A program made the position numbers and the translations under genes. The notes beneath the pieces are model-generated. The model saw only the letters and a list, made by a program, of their open reading frames with translations, did no database searches and was not told where the DNA came from. Of a stretch of 64,000 nucleotides of DNA, positions 29,238 through 38,900 are shown piece after piece. Source of the DNA: JAMZMI01 sp039944535 (GTDB lineage Bacteria > Bacteroidota > Bacteroidia > Cytophagales > Cyclobacteriaceae); NCBI GenBank assembly GCA_039944535.1, contig JBDUYP010000004.1, positions 310,001 through 374,000 on the forward strand, written 5' to 3'. Within the stretch, counting starts at the first letter, position 1. Each line of letters begins with the position of its first letter.

Positions 29238-30380
29238 TTACCTTATTGGGATCGCAATATTTCCACTTATTTCTTTGTCCTTTATAGCCACAAAAAGCAT
29301 CAGTGGCTGACCTTGGTCATCAGTAAGAACGAAGGGCCTCTCCATTTTTTGGGGCTTCCATGTTTCTCCATTGTCAAGCAAAATTTCCTTTCTAGTAAAA
29401 AGAGGGTTTGAAGCTGGTTTCCACTGGTAACTATCCTTAGAGCTCATAACCATTAATTCTGGTTTGCTATTGACATGGCAAACCATAAAGTACTGTTCTT
29501 TCATTTTGTCATACCAAATTGTAGCATCCTCAGTTTGTATCTCATTGTAAACCGGCTCTTTTTCGAACTCAAAAGGTCCTTCCGGTTTACTGGAATGACC
29601 AGCAAGCTGAATTCGAAATGCTTTGTCATATTTGATATCATCCCCTTTCATTATCATGGTAAATTTTCCGTTTACATAGGTGACAGCAGGATTCACAGCT
29701 ATATTTTTAAAAACACCTTCGACTGGTTTCACAACTGGTTCAGAAGTTCGGACAAACTCACCATTCGGATCAGATGCAATTGCCAATCCGATTAATTGCC
29801 GATTTCGAGCTATGTCCCAATGATCCATGATCCACTTGGTCACAGGATAGGTCTCTTCTGTCTCCTGATAAACATCATGAAGATCTACAGATATGTAGTA
29901 TAAGAAGATCTGGCCATCTACCACACATACGCTTGGATTATGGGAAGTAGCAGATTCCCATCCCCCTCTAAGCCTACTTCCAAGTACTACGTTCATAAAC
30001 TCATATGGCCCTTCCATTTTATCAGAAACACCATGGGCAATTTCAGAATCAGTCATCCACCCTTTCCAGCCATACTCCTTCTTCCATCTTGAGTAGAATG
30101 CATGGTATTTGCCATCTGACCATTTTATTACTGATGCTCCCCAAGTCCAATATTCAGGATCTACTATTACGTTTCCTGATATCTCCTGATTGAAGAAATT
30201 AGATTGAACCGATTTTGGTATGGAATCAAAACCCCAAAGTGTCTTTTTTTCAGGAATAAATTCTGCATTCTCCATGTCAGCTTTTTTATCGTTAGCTGCA
30301 TTCTTTGGCTGGCAGGAATTAAAAAAAAGAGAGCCTATTGATAAAATGATGAGCAATATATGAAACTGTATTACTTTCAT
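29238..30380 (-). CDS. Lipoprotein beta-propeller glycoside hydrolase, paralogue of 28136-29182
   Basis: 380 residues with lipobox (F-F-N-S-C, Cys23). Blade signatures are W-G-A-S-V-I-K-W-S-D-G-K-Y-H-A-F-Y, H-N-P-S-V-C-V-V-D-G-Q-I-F-L-Y-Y and N-P-A-V-T-Y-V-N-G-K-F. Acidic candidates near substrate-facing positions include the Asp-Ser-Glu pair in M-T-D-S-E-I-A-H and the Glu-Asp in Q-T-E-D-A-T-I-W, but without a structure these cannot be ranked. The start overlaps the upstream sulfatase stop by 4 nt (ATGA), so the pair is translationally coupled. I read this and the next gene as an under-described propeller family acting on desulfated or partly sulfated oligomers. Confidence 0.75.
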   Translation of the reverse strand: MKVIQFHILLIILSIGSLFFNSCQPKNAANDKKADMENAEFIPEKKTLWGFDSIPKSVQSNFFNQEISGNVIVDPEYWTWGASVIKWSDGKYHAFYSRWKKEYGWKGWMTDSEIAHGVSDKMEGPYEFMNVVLGSRLRGGWESATSHNPSVCVVDGQIFLYYISVDLHDVYQETEETYPVTKWIMDHWDIARNRQLIGLAIASDPNGEFVRTSEPVVKPVEGVFKNIAVNPAVTYVNGKFTMIMKGDDIKYDKAFRIQLAGHSSKPEGPFEFEKEPVYNEIQTEDATIWYDKMKEQYFMVCHVNSKPELMVMSSKDSYQWKPASNPLFTRKEILLDNGETWKPQKMERPFVLTDDQGQPLMLFVAIKDKEISGNIAIPIR

Positions 30381-31987
30381 TGGATAGTGTTTTTAACATC
30401 ACTCCCCCACCAGTCACTGTTAGGTTTCCAGTCCGGAGATAACATATTCTTGCGCTTCTTTTCCAGTTGAGGCATCTTAATGTTTTTGTGGTTTTCCAGG
30501 CGCTGCTTGCGGGCTGCCTGATCCCATAGAGAGTCTTCCTCGGCATAGTGTGTATTCATAGACTCCAGCCACTCGAACAATTGTATTTTCAATTCGGCCG
30601 CCAATGCTTGATTGCTTTCGGCAACATCCTGCTGTTCGCCCAAATCTTTTTCTAAATCATAGAGCTCAAAGTGATCGTCTTCCCAGTAGTGGATTAGCTT
30701 CCATTTACCTCGTCGTATGATAGAGCTGGGTTCTCCACCCTGATTGCCATAATGAGGGTAATGCCAGAACAGCGCTCTTTCCGAAATGTGTTCACCATTT
30801 AGTAATGGCTTTAAGCTTACACCATCCAGATGGGCTTCTGGGCGAAGTGGTAATCCGGCCAAATCCAAAAGGGTCGGAAAAAAATCTGTACCAGAAACCA
30901 GAACATCAATGCTACTCTCATTTTGCTCCATCCACGGCACATAAACAAAATAAGGCACGCGTACGCCACCTTCCCATTGGTATCCTTTGCCCCCGCGTAA
31001 GGTGAGTTGATTGGTAGAATAATTATCTCCAGAGGTAACACCACCGTTATCAGAAGTGAAAACAACAATGGTGTTTTTATCGAGGTTTAGTTCTTTCAAT
31101 GTCTGCATCACACTTCCCACTGCTTCATCTACTTGCTCGATCAGGCCAGCGTACACCGGATTGTCCTGATATTTTCTGGCTGGCAGAATCCGCTCCATTT
31201 CAAATCCTGTTTCATGAATGCCCATGCCCTCTGCTTTGTCACGGTACTTTGCCCATTTCTCTTTTGATGTTTGAATAGGTGCATGAACCGCATAGAAGGC
31301 CAGGTACGCCAGAAAGGGTTGTTCCTGATTATCACTAATGAATTTGGATGTCTCCTTAGCTAGTTTCATAGAAAGAGTCATGCCTTTTTCTTCAGGGTAG
31401 TCTTTCATTTGAGGATTGTTGAATGGTGAAAAATAGCCTCCTGAAGGACCTCCTTTTTTATAACCACCCATATTTATATCAAAACCATGATCTGTAGGTA
31501 GTGATTTTTCTTCTGCACTTCCCAGATGCCATTTACCAGCAAAAAATGTAGCATAACCATTTTCTTTAAATGCCTCAGCCATGGTAAGGTCATTATGATC
31601 TAAATGGTGTTTATAATCAGGAGGCAAAAGTTTTGTATGCCGATTCAGTTTTTTCCAGTTCTGCCCCGTCTTTCCTCCTTCGTATTGGGTCAAACCATGT
31701 CTCGCTGTAAATTGACCATTGAGCAAACTGGCTCGTGAAGGTGTGCAAACCGTACATGCCGCATACCCATTGGTAAATATCGTTCCTGACTTGGCTAATT
31801 GATCTATGTTAGGCGTTTCGTAATACTGGCTACCCATTACGCTCAAATCCGCATATCCCAGGTCATCTACTAATATGAACAGGATGTTGGGTTTTACTGG
31901 TTGTTCTTTTGTGGAGCACGCCCCAAGAGCAGCAATCAAGAGCAGATAAACTGCTGATTTTAAACTGGGAAAAAACTGGTTACTCAT
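30377..31987 (-). CDS. Family S1 sulfatase, lipoprotein (type A, paired with 1702-3165); head of upstream operon
   Basis: 536 residues from ATG 31987 (five more if started at 32002). Lipobox L-G-A-C (Cys24). Metal motif D-D-L-G-Y-A-D near 41-47, active site C-T-P-S-R from Cys81, second metal motif T-S-D-N-G-G. It shares G-F-D-I-N-x-G-G and G-G-Y-F-S-P with the sulfatase at 1702, so they are one subfamily. It carries a longer basic C-terminal tail (about 30 residues rich in K, R and N) than its partner. It is the first gene of the upstream minus-strand enzyme block and faces the divergent GH-A gene at 32468 across a 480-nt gap. Confidence 0.93.
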   Translation of the reverse strand: MSNQFFPSLKSAVYLLLIAALGACSTKEQPVKPNILFILVDDLGYADLSVMGSQYYETPNIDQLAKSGTIFTNGYAACTVCTPSRASLLNGQFTARHGLTQYEGGKTGQNWKKLNRHTKLLPPDYKHHLDHNDLTMAEAFKENGYATFFAGKWHLGSAEEKSLPTDHGFDINMGGYKKGGPSGGYFSPFNNPQMKDYPEEKGMTLSMKLAKETSKFISDNQEQPFLAYLAFYAVHAPIQTSKEKWAKYRDKAEGMGIHETGFEMERILPARKYQDNPVYAGLIEQVDEAVGSVMQTLKELNLDKNTIVVFTSDNGGVTSGDNYSTNQLTLRGGKGYQWEGGVRVPYFVYVPWMEQNESSIDVLVSGTDFFPTLLDLAGLPLRPEAHLDGVSLKPLLNGEHISERALFWHYPHYGNQGGEPSSIIRRGKWKLIHYWEDDHFELYDLEKDLGEQQDVAESNQALAAELKIQLFEWLESMNTHYAEEDSLWDQAARKQRLENHKNIKMPQLEKKRKNMLSPDWKPNSDWWGSDVKNTIQ

Positions 31988-32002
31988 ATCAATAAATATC
32001 AA

Positions 32003-32467
32003 GTTGAATGGATACTAGTGTATCGTTTATACATTGTTATGTTGTCTAAATCAAAAGTAACGAGCCGCTACTTTGTGTTAGTATCATCACAATACTTGAC
32101 TTAGTATGTTTTTGACTCTTCACTTATATGAAAATAAGCTTATAGTTACTTAGAGCTATAGGCGTCTAAAACTGCACTTTAAGTTTTCATTTCAGCACAG
32201 TGTTAGATTCTCTTCAAAACAAAAAAAACAAGGCTTATATCAGGGGGTGTTATTTGCTCATTTCCAACTTTTAAAAAAACCCCCTACCCAAGTCGGATAA
32301 ACAAAAACCCAATCAAAAGATCAATTAAATGCATTTTTTATAAAACTAAACCCAATAAAAGAGCATTGATATAACATCTCATAATTTGACCAATCCCCCC
32401 CTCTACTCTCAAATTCTGATTAGAGATCTTAGTAAATACAATTATTATTAACTCAAATCTGAATATT
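32003..32467. promoter_or_regulatory. Divergent intergenic region between sulfatase operon and GH-A gene
   Basis: No coding frame is convincing here. It must contain the promoters of both the minus-strand operon and the plus-strand gene at 32468. TACTTTTG on the minus strand (32052-32059) fits TAnnTTTG and lies about 65 nt before the sulfatase start. A dodecamer ATACTTGACTTA (32092-32103) occurs again on the opposite strand at 35598-35609 ahead of the GH29 gene. Toward 32468 the sequence is rich in A and C with few G. A G5 run near 32245 and C5 runs near 32280 could pair weakly. Confidence 0.4.
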
Positions 32468-33997
32468 ATGAAAAAATCATTACGACTAATCATGTTAATT
32501 GGAGTGTTCTGTATCTGCACCATGCAGGCCTTTTCACAAACCCTCACCATAGATCCTGGTGATAAAAACCAGGAAGTCACATTTGGTGGAGACGGCAAAC
32601 TTACAATCAAAGATTGGGCAGAGAAAAATGTAAGTACTACTGCACAAAAACTCTTTGGAGATATGGATCTCAAAATCCTCAGAGTTCCCATTTTTGCCCT
32701 GCAACCTATAACTGATAGTATTTACGATAATGCGATTACCGTCATTCAGGAAGTGCAATCTGTAAACCCAAATGTCAAGATATTTGCAAGTATCGCCAAC
32801 GGCGATGGGTATGGTACGAATCATCATAATGCTGACAAGTTCCCTAGCGGATGGATTGGTTGCTGCAGCTACAATGTTTACAGCCTCAACCTTACAGCCT
32901 ACGCGGCTTATCTGGATAGTTTTATGACCCGAATGAGCAGCGCAGGGATCACCATTGATTATCTGGGACCGTGGAACGAAGACCCTGCAGATGATTCTGA
33001 TCACAGGAAGGTTTTTGATCAAATGAACAATCTGGGAAGTACTCAGAAAGTTGGATTGGAAAGATATGCACTGCAGACATCTATTAATGATGTAAATGAC
33101 GTGGAAGATCGCACCGATATAATAGGCTCTCATTTCTATGATGATGGCAGTATTTCTCAAGCAAACTGGGAATCTAAATGGGCAGACCTGGTCACCCTAT
33201 CAGCCGACCCTGTGTGGTATACTGAGTCGACCAGATATTCAACCTCTGACAATCTGGGCCTGCTGGTAGCTGGCATGGACAATATTTTTCCGGCAATCAA
33301 CGCAGGTGCGGAAGCGGTCATTTTCTATCAGGTGGTGAAGCGCTTTGTATATGCCAACGGCAATGCCCTGCCTATAAAATACAGTGGGTTTAAAGCTTTG
33401 GTCAATGGAGCTGAAGGCAAAGAAGTGATCGAAACATCATCTAGTGACAGTGACGTTCAGAGTGTAGCGTTTGCAGACAACAGCACAGCAGAAGTTTACC
33501 TTCTCAATAGAAGCAGCTCATCTAAAACTGTTAATTTCCAACTGCAAAGCGGCTACAAAGCTTCAGGAACAGTTTACAGATGGATTTGGGATGCCAACAA
33601 TACCGAAACGGTAAATTCTTACTACCTGGGCAACAACGCCAGTTGGAACGTCACAGTACCGGCAGATGGTTTTGTGAGGGTGCAGGTGCCATTGAGTGCT
33701 CCTGGCGCCAGAAGCGCTGAGGAAATGGCTGAAGAGTTTGTAAACAAAACGAACGCCTTTAGCATCTATCCAAACCCCGTAATAAATGGAAAGGTGAAAA
33801 TCAGTGAATTAGGGTTTGAAAACGGCACACCATCCATCGCAACGATTTTATCTCTTGATGGACGAAAAATATCAGAACAGACGTTTGATTCGGCAGATGC
33901 TGTGGAACTACAATTTGATCAAAACCTAAAAGGGTTGTTCATTCTGAAACTGACACAAGGAACCAATACCATAAACCGGCGGGTTTACTTTGAATAA
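32468..33997 (+). CDS. Secreted clan GH-A glycanase (GH30-like) with T9SS sorting domain
   Basis: 509 residues. A signal peptide (ends A-F-S-Q, about residue 23) leads into an alpha/beta barrel of the clan GH-A type. Glu171 in T-I-D-Y-L-G-P-W-N-E is the expected acid/base at strand 4, and Glu253 in V-W-Y-T-E-S the expected nucleophile at strand 7; the 82-residue spacing fits GH30-type enzymes. A beta-sandwich follows (about 310-415), then a T9SS sorting domain with Y-P-N-P from about 430. A GH59-like relationship is also possible. Being secreted by T9SS, it likely makes endo- or exo-cuts on the polymer outside the cell. It is a single-gene unit ended by a strong terminator. Confidence 0.8.
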   Translation: MKKSLRLIMLIGVFCICTMQAFSQTLTIDPGDKNQEVTFGGDGKLTIKDWAEKNVSTTAQKLFGDMDLKILRVPIFALQPITDSIYDNAITVIQEVQSVNPNVKIFASIANGDGYGTNHHNADKFPSGWIGCCSYNVYSLNLTAYAAYLDSFMTRMSSAGITIDYLGPWNEDPADDSDHRKVFDQMNNLGSTQKVGLERYALQTSINDVNDVEDRTDIIGSHFYDDGSISQANWESKWADLVTLSADPVWYTESTRYSTSDNLGLLVAGMDNIFPAINAGAEAVIFYQVVKRFVYANGNALPIKYSGFKALVNGAEGKEVIETSSSDSDVQSVAFADNSTAEVYLLNRSSSSKTVNFQLQSGYKASGTVYRWIWDANNTETVNSYYLGNNASWNVTVPADGFVRVQVPLSAPGARSAEEMAEEFVNKTNAFSIYPNPVINGKVKISELGFENGTPSIATILSLDGRKISEQTFDSADAVELQFDQNLKGLFILKLTQGTNTINRRVYFE

Positions 33998-34003
33998 CAT
34001 CAC

Positions 34004-34041
34004 AAAAAAGAGGATGTTTCGTTGAGACATCCTCTTTTTTT
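34004..34041. terminator. Bidirectional intrinsic terminator
   Basis: Stem AGAGGATGT (34009-34017) pairs with ACATCCTCT (34027-34035) across a 9-nt loop, with an A-run before and a T-run after. It can stop transcription of both convergent genes, 32468 (+) and 34065 (-). Confidence 0.9.
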
Positions 34042-34064
34042 ATAACACCTCTATACTTCTACTA

Positions 34065-35438
34065 TCACTCCTGATTCTGAAGATATATTTCAATAACAGG
34101 TATTTCTACGTTCGGTTTGTTAATCGGAAGTAGAAGGTTGAGATCACGCTCATCTGATTTGTCTTTCCCCCAGGCGCCATGCACTTTGCCCATTTTGATC
34201 TCCGAAGCATCATGCAAAAACTGAGCATATTTCACTTTCCCATTGAAACCCGGCATGAGAAAATTCTTCATCGGATAATCCAGTAAGTGGACATAAAGCC
34301 TATTGGTTTCCGCATTGTAAGTAAGCAAGGTGTTATCTGGAGCTTCAAAACCTTCCGGTGCTTGTGTACAACCGTAAATCGATCGATCATTAAGCCTCAT
34401 CCAGTCTCCCATGTTTGCCAGAGCCTCGTCTGCACGATAATCAAACACGCCCCTGGCAGTGGGGCCAACATTGAGCAATAAATTACCTCCTTTGCTCACA
34501 GACTCTATCAGTAGAACCAGTAACTGCTTATTGTCTTTCCAGGTATGCTCGTCTCTATAATATCCCCATGAACCCGAAAATGTCTGACATGTTTCCCACG
34601 GAACTTTCACTCCGTTTTCTTCTGGCCATTTGGCTACTTTAAACTGCTCCGGTGTAGTAAAGTCCCAACCTCCATCATAATCTTTCAGATCCAATCGATC
34701 ATTCACAATAATGCCTGGCTGCAGCTTACGCACCATTTTGAGCAACTCCACAGACCCCCAGTCTTCTCTATCCTTTCCATATTTTCCCGGATATGAAAAA
34801 TCAAGCCACAAAATATCCACCTGACCATAATTGGTCAACAGCTCTCTCACCTGATCTTTCATGTATTTTCTATACAAACCCATGTCACGATCTTTGTTCA
34901 ACTCCTCGTATTCCTCTTCTGAAGAGGGCCGCTGGGGGTGTCTCGTATCTATCGGAAAATCAGGATGGTGCCAGTCAATCAACGAATAGTAAAATCCAAT
35001 TTTTAACCCTTCAGCCTTGAAAGCATCCACCCATTCTTTTATGATGTCCTTACCATAAGGTGTGGCCATCACATCATAATCACTATATTTTGACGAAAAC
35101 ATGCTAAACCCTTCATGATGCCTGGTAGTGATCACTGCGTATTTCATACCAGCGGCCTTGGCTTTTTTGGCCCAGTCAACAGGATCAAACAAATCCGGAT
35201 TGAATATCTCAAAGTATTTTTCATATTCCTCATTGGTCATCTTTTCTCGTTTTTTCACCCACTCGTGTCGAGCAGCCTGAGCATAAAGCCCCCAATGGAT
35301 AAACATTCCAAATCGGTCATGCGTCCACCAGGCAAGTCTTTCCTCCTTCTCTTCTGGTGTTTCTGACCATATTTTCTTTTGTGAAAGGGCGGGCAATCCA
35401 GCAGTAATCACAACTAGAATAATCAGCAACTTTTTCAT
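34065..35438 (-). CDS. GH29 alpha-L-fucosidase family enzyme (fucosidase or alpha-L-galactosidase)
   Basis: 457 residues with a signal peptide (ends A-L-S-Q, residue 20). GH29 signatures: R-F-G-M-F-I-H-W-G (about 42-50), the substrate-binding H-H-E-G-F (107-111), and the nucleophile Asp213 in I-L-W-L-D-F. A C-terminal beta-sandwich follows. The general acid is not fixed by a simple motif in this family. GH29 enzymes release terminal alpha-L-fucose; some from red-algal galactan loci release alpha-L-galactose instead, which would fit this context better, but specificity is inferred. It is a single-gene unit between two plus-strand genes, with its own upstream region and a shared terminator. Confidence 0.93.
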   Translation of the reverse strand: MKKLLIILVVITAGLPALSQKKIWSETPEEKEERLAWWTHDRFGMFIHWGLYAQAARHEWVKKREKMTNEEYEKYFEIFNPDLFDPVDWAKKAKAAGMKYAVITTRHHEGFSMFSSKYSDYDVMATPYGKDIIKEWVDAFKAEGLKIGFYYSLIDWHHPDFPIDTRHPQRPSSEEEYEELNKDRDMGLYRKYMKDQVRELLTNYGQVDILWLDFSYPGKYGKDREDWGSVELLKMVRKLQPGIIVNDRLDLKDYDGGWDFTTPEQFKVAKWPEENGVKVPWETCQTFSGSWGYYRDEHTWKDNKQLLVLLIESVSKGGNLLLNVGPTARGVFDYRADEALANMGDWMRLNDRSIYGCTQAPEGFEAPDNTLLTYNAETNRLYVHLLDYPMKNFLMPGFNGKVKYAQFLHDASEIKMGKVHGAWGKDKSDERDLNLLLPINKPNVEIPVIEIYLQNQE

Positions 35439-35975
35439 GATTTGATATTTTGAACAGTTTTATTAGCCTTCAGAAAAACAACATGCAGCTTACACTCTCC
35501 GATAATTTGAACCCGGCATTTTCAAAGCAACTACCCCATCCAATTGACCGCAGGTAAAGAGGCAAAACTGTCTGGGTATTGTTGCTTCGTTAGGTAGTAA
35601 GTCAAGTATGTTTTTTGTCTCGAATTAAAACTAGCTTTTTTGAATGGTCTGATCAAAACCAACAATCATTCTGATCACTTACTCCCCTCTCATTTTGCAT
35701 TGAATGAGTTTAAAGTATTTGTAAACACACAAAAACCAACAACCGCGCCTTTATCACCACACACCCATAAAGGCGGCTGTGTAAACACTTGCGAACCATT
35801 ACACCCCTTCTTCTGACCTAATTCTCCCTTAACCAATCATCCATATATTTTGAATTTTGAAACTCAATGAATCTTTAATAGTAAGAGTTTTGACTTTTTC
35901 ATATTGAAGAGAGCCATTAACGACGAAAATCACAAAAAATACAAGCAGAACGAAACCCTTTAAATTCAGAATCCA
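35439..35975. promoter_or_regulatory. Divergent intergenic region between GH29 and the large GH-A gene
   Basis: No credible coding frame. Contents: the dodecamer shared with the 32 kb intergenic region (minus strand, 35598-35609); a direct repeat TGTAAACAC at 35720-35728 and 35780-35788, 60 bp apart; and between them a perfect 9-bp inverted repeat (35746-35754 with 35767-35775, arm CGCCTTTAT). The arrangement of direct repeats around a dyad suggests an operator for the gene at 35976, although the start of that gene is still about 190 nt away. No clear TAnnTTTG box was found near 35976. Confidence 0.4.
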
Positions 35976-38900
35976 ATGACACGTATTTTTACCATTGCAC
36001 TTCTATTATTAACTACTGTCCTTTGTGCGCAGAAAAAACTAGTGGATAATAGCGCCTCGGCAAACTCCCCTAGTAATGGTCCTTCTTATATGATCGTATC
36101 AGATGATGATACCAAAATGACCTACCTGGGAAATGGGACGCAATTCTTTTTTATCGACATCCCAAATTACACGACAACATCAACCAACGCTTCTCAATTT
36201 ACCGAAGTTGAGAAAGTCGGCAATGTGATTTTCGGACGTGGAAAGGTAGAATCAACAGACGTAGACGAACTGATCTACGCTACCACTGACGGAGTGACTT
36301 TGCTGGACTATTACACCACAGCAGCCAACTTCCCAAGAATTTGGAGCCAAACAGGAAATGGAGCGTACTTTGGTTCCGGCAAGTTTGATCCAGATAACGC
36401 TGGGCGGGATTTTATTCGGGTTTCTCCAGACTTAAGCACAGTCACCAGACCTTTCAACAATGTAGAAGGTGGTGGTGTAGATCTCATCAACAAGAACCTC
36501 TATCAAGTGCAAATGGTACCATTTGCAGATGATAAAATATTGGTAAAAGCGAAACGCACGGCCTCAGACGAGGAGTACTTTGTTTGGGATGATACAGATC
36601 AAACTTCTATTCAAATTACAGATGTAGACAATAGCAACGCAGATGCATCTTCAACGGCTCAGTGGCCGCTCGGGAAAGCCTATGGCAACAAGGTGATTTT
36701 CTTCTACTACGACAAGCTTTACACGAGCGACGGCACAGCCGAAGGAACAACAGAGATTGCTGATGCAAGTGGTATGCACCTGCATGGAATTGGCGGAGGT
36801 GATGACTTTGCCATATTTGGAAATGCTCCCGATGGGGATTTAGAACCTTATATCTATACAGACGGTGGCGCACCGGTCAAAGTTGACTTAAACCCTTCTG
36901 GAAGCTCGGATCCAAGAGATTTTCGCAGAAATGGTGAGTATGTATTTTTTGTAGCTAATACAGGAGATGGATATGAGCCTCACATCTCCGATGGAACAGT
37001 AGCTGGAACAAAAGTATTGATGGATATCAACACTTCTGGCGGTTCTTTAGAACCTGCTACCAATTATGATAGAAACACAAGTATCGTCGTAGGAAATGGC
37101 TTTGCTTTTGGTGCTTCTGATGGCACCAACTCATATGTCTATTTCACAGATGGTCAAAACCTCATCACGCTAAACAACGGCGAGGAGTATCTTGGCCTTT
37201 TTACTAGCCAGGCTCATTCAATGACTACTACAGAAGACTATCTCTACTTTACAGACGAAGATAAAGATGTTTTTCAGGTGGCAATTCCGGACAATATCTA
37301 TGACGGAACAGATTGGTCAGAAGGAGCTCCCCTGGCAGACCAGTCGATTTATATCAATGCAGATTTCACCGTGTCTTCAGACATGACTGCTAGCAGTGTT
37401 CACCTACCTGCTGGTGTTACACTGACTATCAACAATGGAGCAACTTTAACCATTGATGGTGAATTTTATAACAAAGGAACCGTAGTGGAAGATGGAGGCA
37501 CATTGGTATGGATCGAGCCCATTTCATTGATAAACCTCTCACCTATTGCTTCAAAAGTTGAAACTTTCTTATCCACAGCCGAAGCAGGTTTTGAGGTAGG
37601 GCAATATCCTGATGAAATGATTTCCCAACTTACAGACTCATTGAACAAAGCCAACGCTATAATGCAGGATCCTCAAAGCCAAACTGAGGTTGAAACCATG
37701 GCCGACAATCTGCATGAGTATTATAAAGAAGTACTATGGGCACAAATTCAACCTGTAAAGAAGTACAAAAACAACCTTCAGGTAGTATTGGGAGATATGA
37801 AACAAGCCCAAATCAAAAACTCAATCGCCACGACAGATGAAATTGACTTCCTTCTGATCGGAATGAGAAACATGCAAGTAGATGGTATAAGAATTGACAT
37901 TTTTGGAGAGGCTCCAGGTGATACAGAAACACTCAACCCCAACAAGGAGATTTACGACTACTTATATACTGAGGCAAAAGCGCATGGGTTCAAAATATTT
38001 GCTAACCCTGCAGAGTTTGGCGGTGGTAGAAGAATAGCCAACAACAATCTTGATGAATTGGGAGACGAAGTAAATGGGGTTTTAATTAAATCGAATAGAT
38101 TAAGAGATCGCATCATTGAGTTCGCAGCAGAATATCAGGTAGACTACATCAGCCCTTTTAATGAAGATTGTATTGGCGCAGGTGGCGGTTGTTTTAACTC
38201 CTCTCAAGTCACGAGCATTTACAGCGGACTAGTAGGCAATGTAAATGGCGCAACGATAGTCGGCGGTGACAATCACAACCTTGCGGCCGGAATTAATGCT
38301 TATAACAGCACCGATATCCGGGACTACATCTCTGTTGCTACATGTCACAACCTTCAGTTTCAGCATGACAAATGGGATGACTTCATTGCACTAGCTGATG
38401 CCAAAGGGCTTCCTGTATGGGACTCAGAGGCCACAGATAACCCAAAGGATTATGATGGCAATGGTACTACTGAAGAATCAAGAATGGTAGCTGCTATAGA
38501 TGCAGGTGTAGATGGCCTGGTTTATTATAACAACTGGTCAAATATTGACCTGGAAACGGGAGATATCAATGCTGGTGGTATCGCAGGAAGGGAAAAATAT
38601 ATTGAAGAGAATACTGATCTGATAACCGCCATAACCATCACTGGTAATACGCAGGTTGATTTGGAAAACACCACTACATTGACAGCAACACTTACCCCTT
38701 TAAATCCACGAGACTCAAGGGTTTATTGGACCTCATCTGACGAATCAAAAGCCACAGTAGATGAAAACGGAGTGGTTACAGCAATTGACCATGGTGACAT
38801 ACAGATTACTGTCACAGCAGTAGATGGCTCAGGTGTCACTGGCACATTTGATATTAAAATTGGCGATACATTCGTCACCAATGTATCTGTCTCTGGTGAT

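Noticed and set aside
32534..33160. A 208-codon minus-strand frame inside the GH-A gene
   Set aside because: Its sequence has no domain or signal peptide and is fully covered by a gene with catalytic motifs and a T9SS tail.
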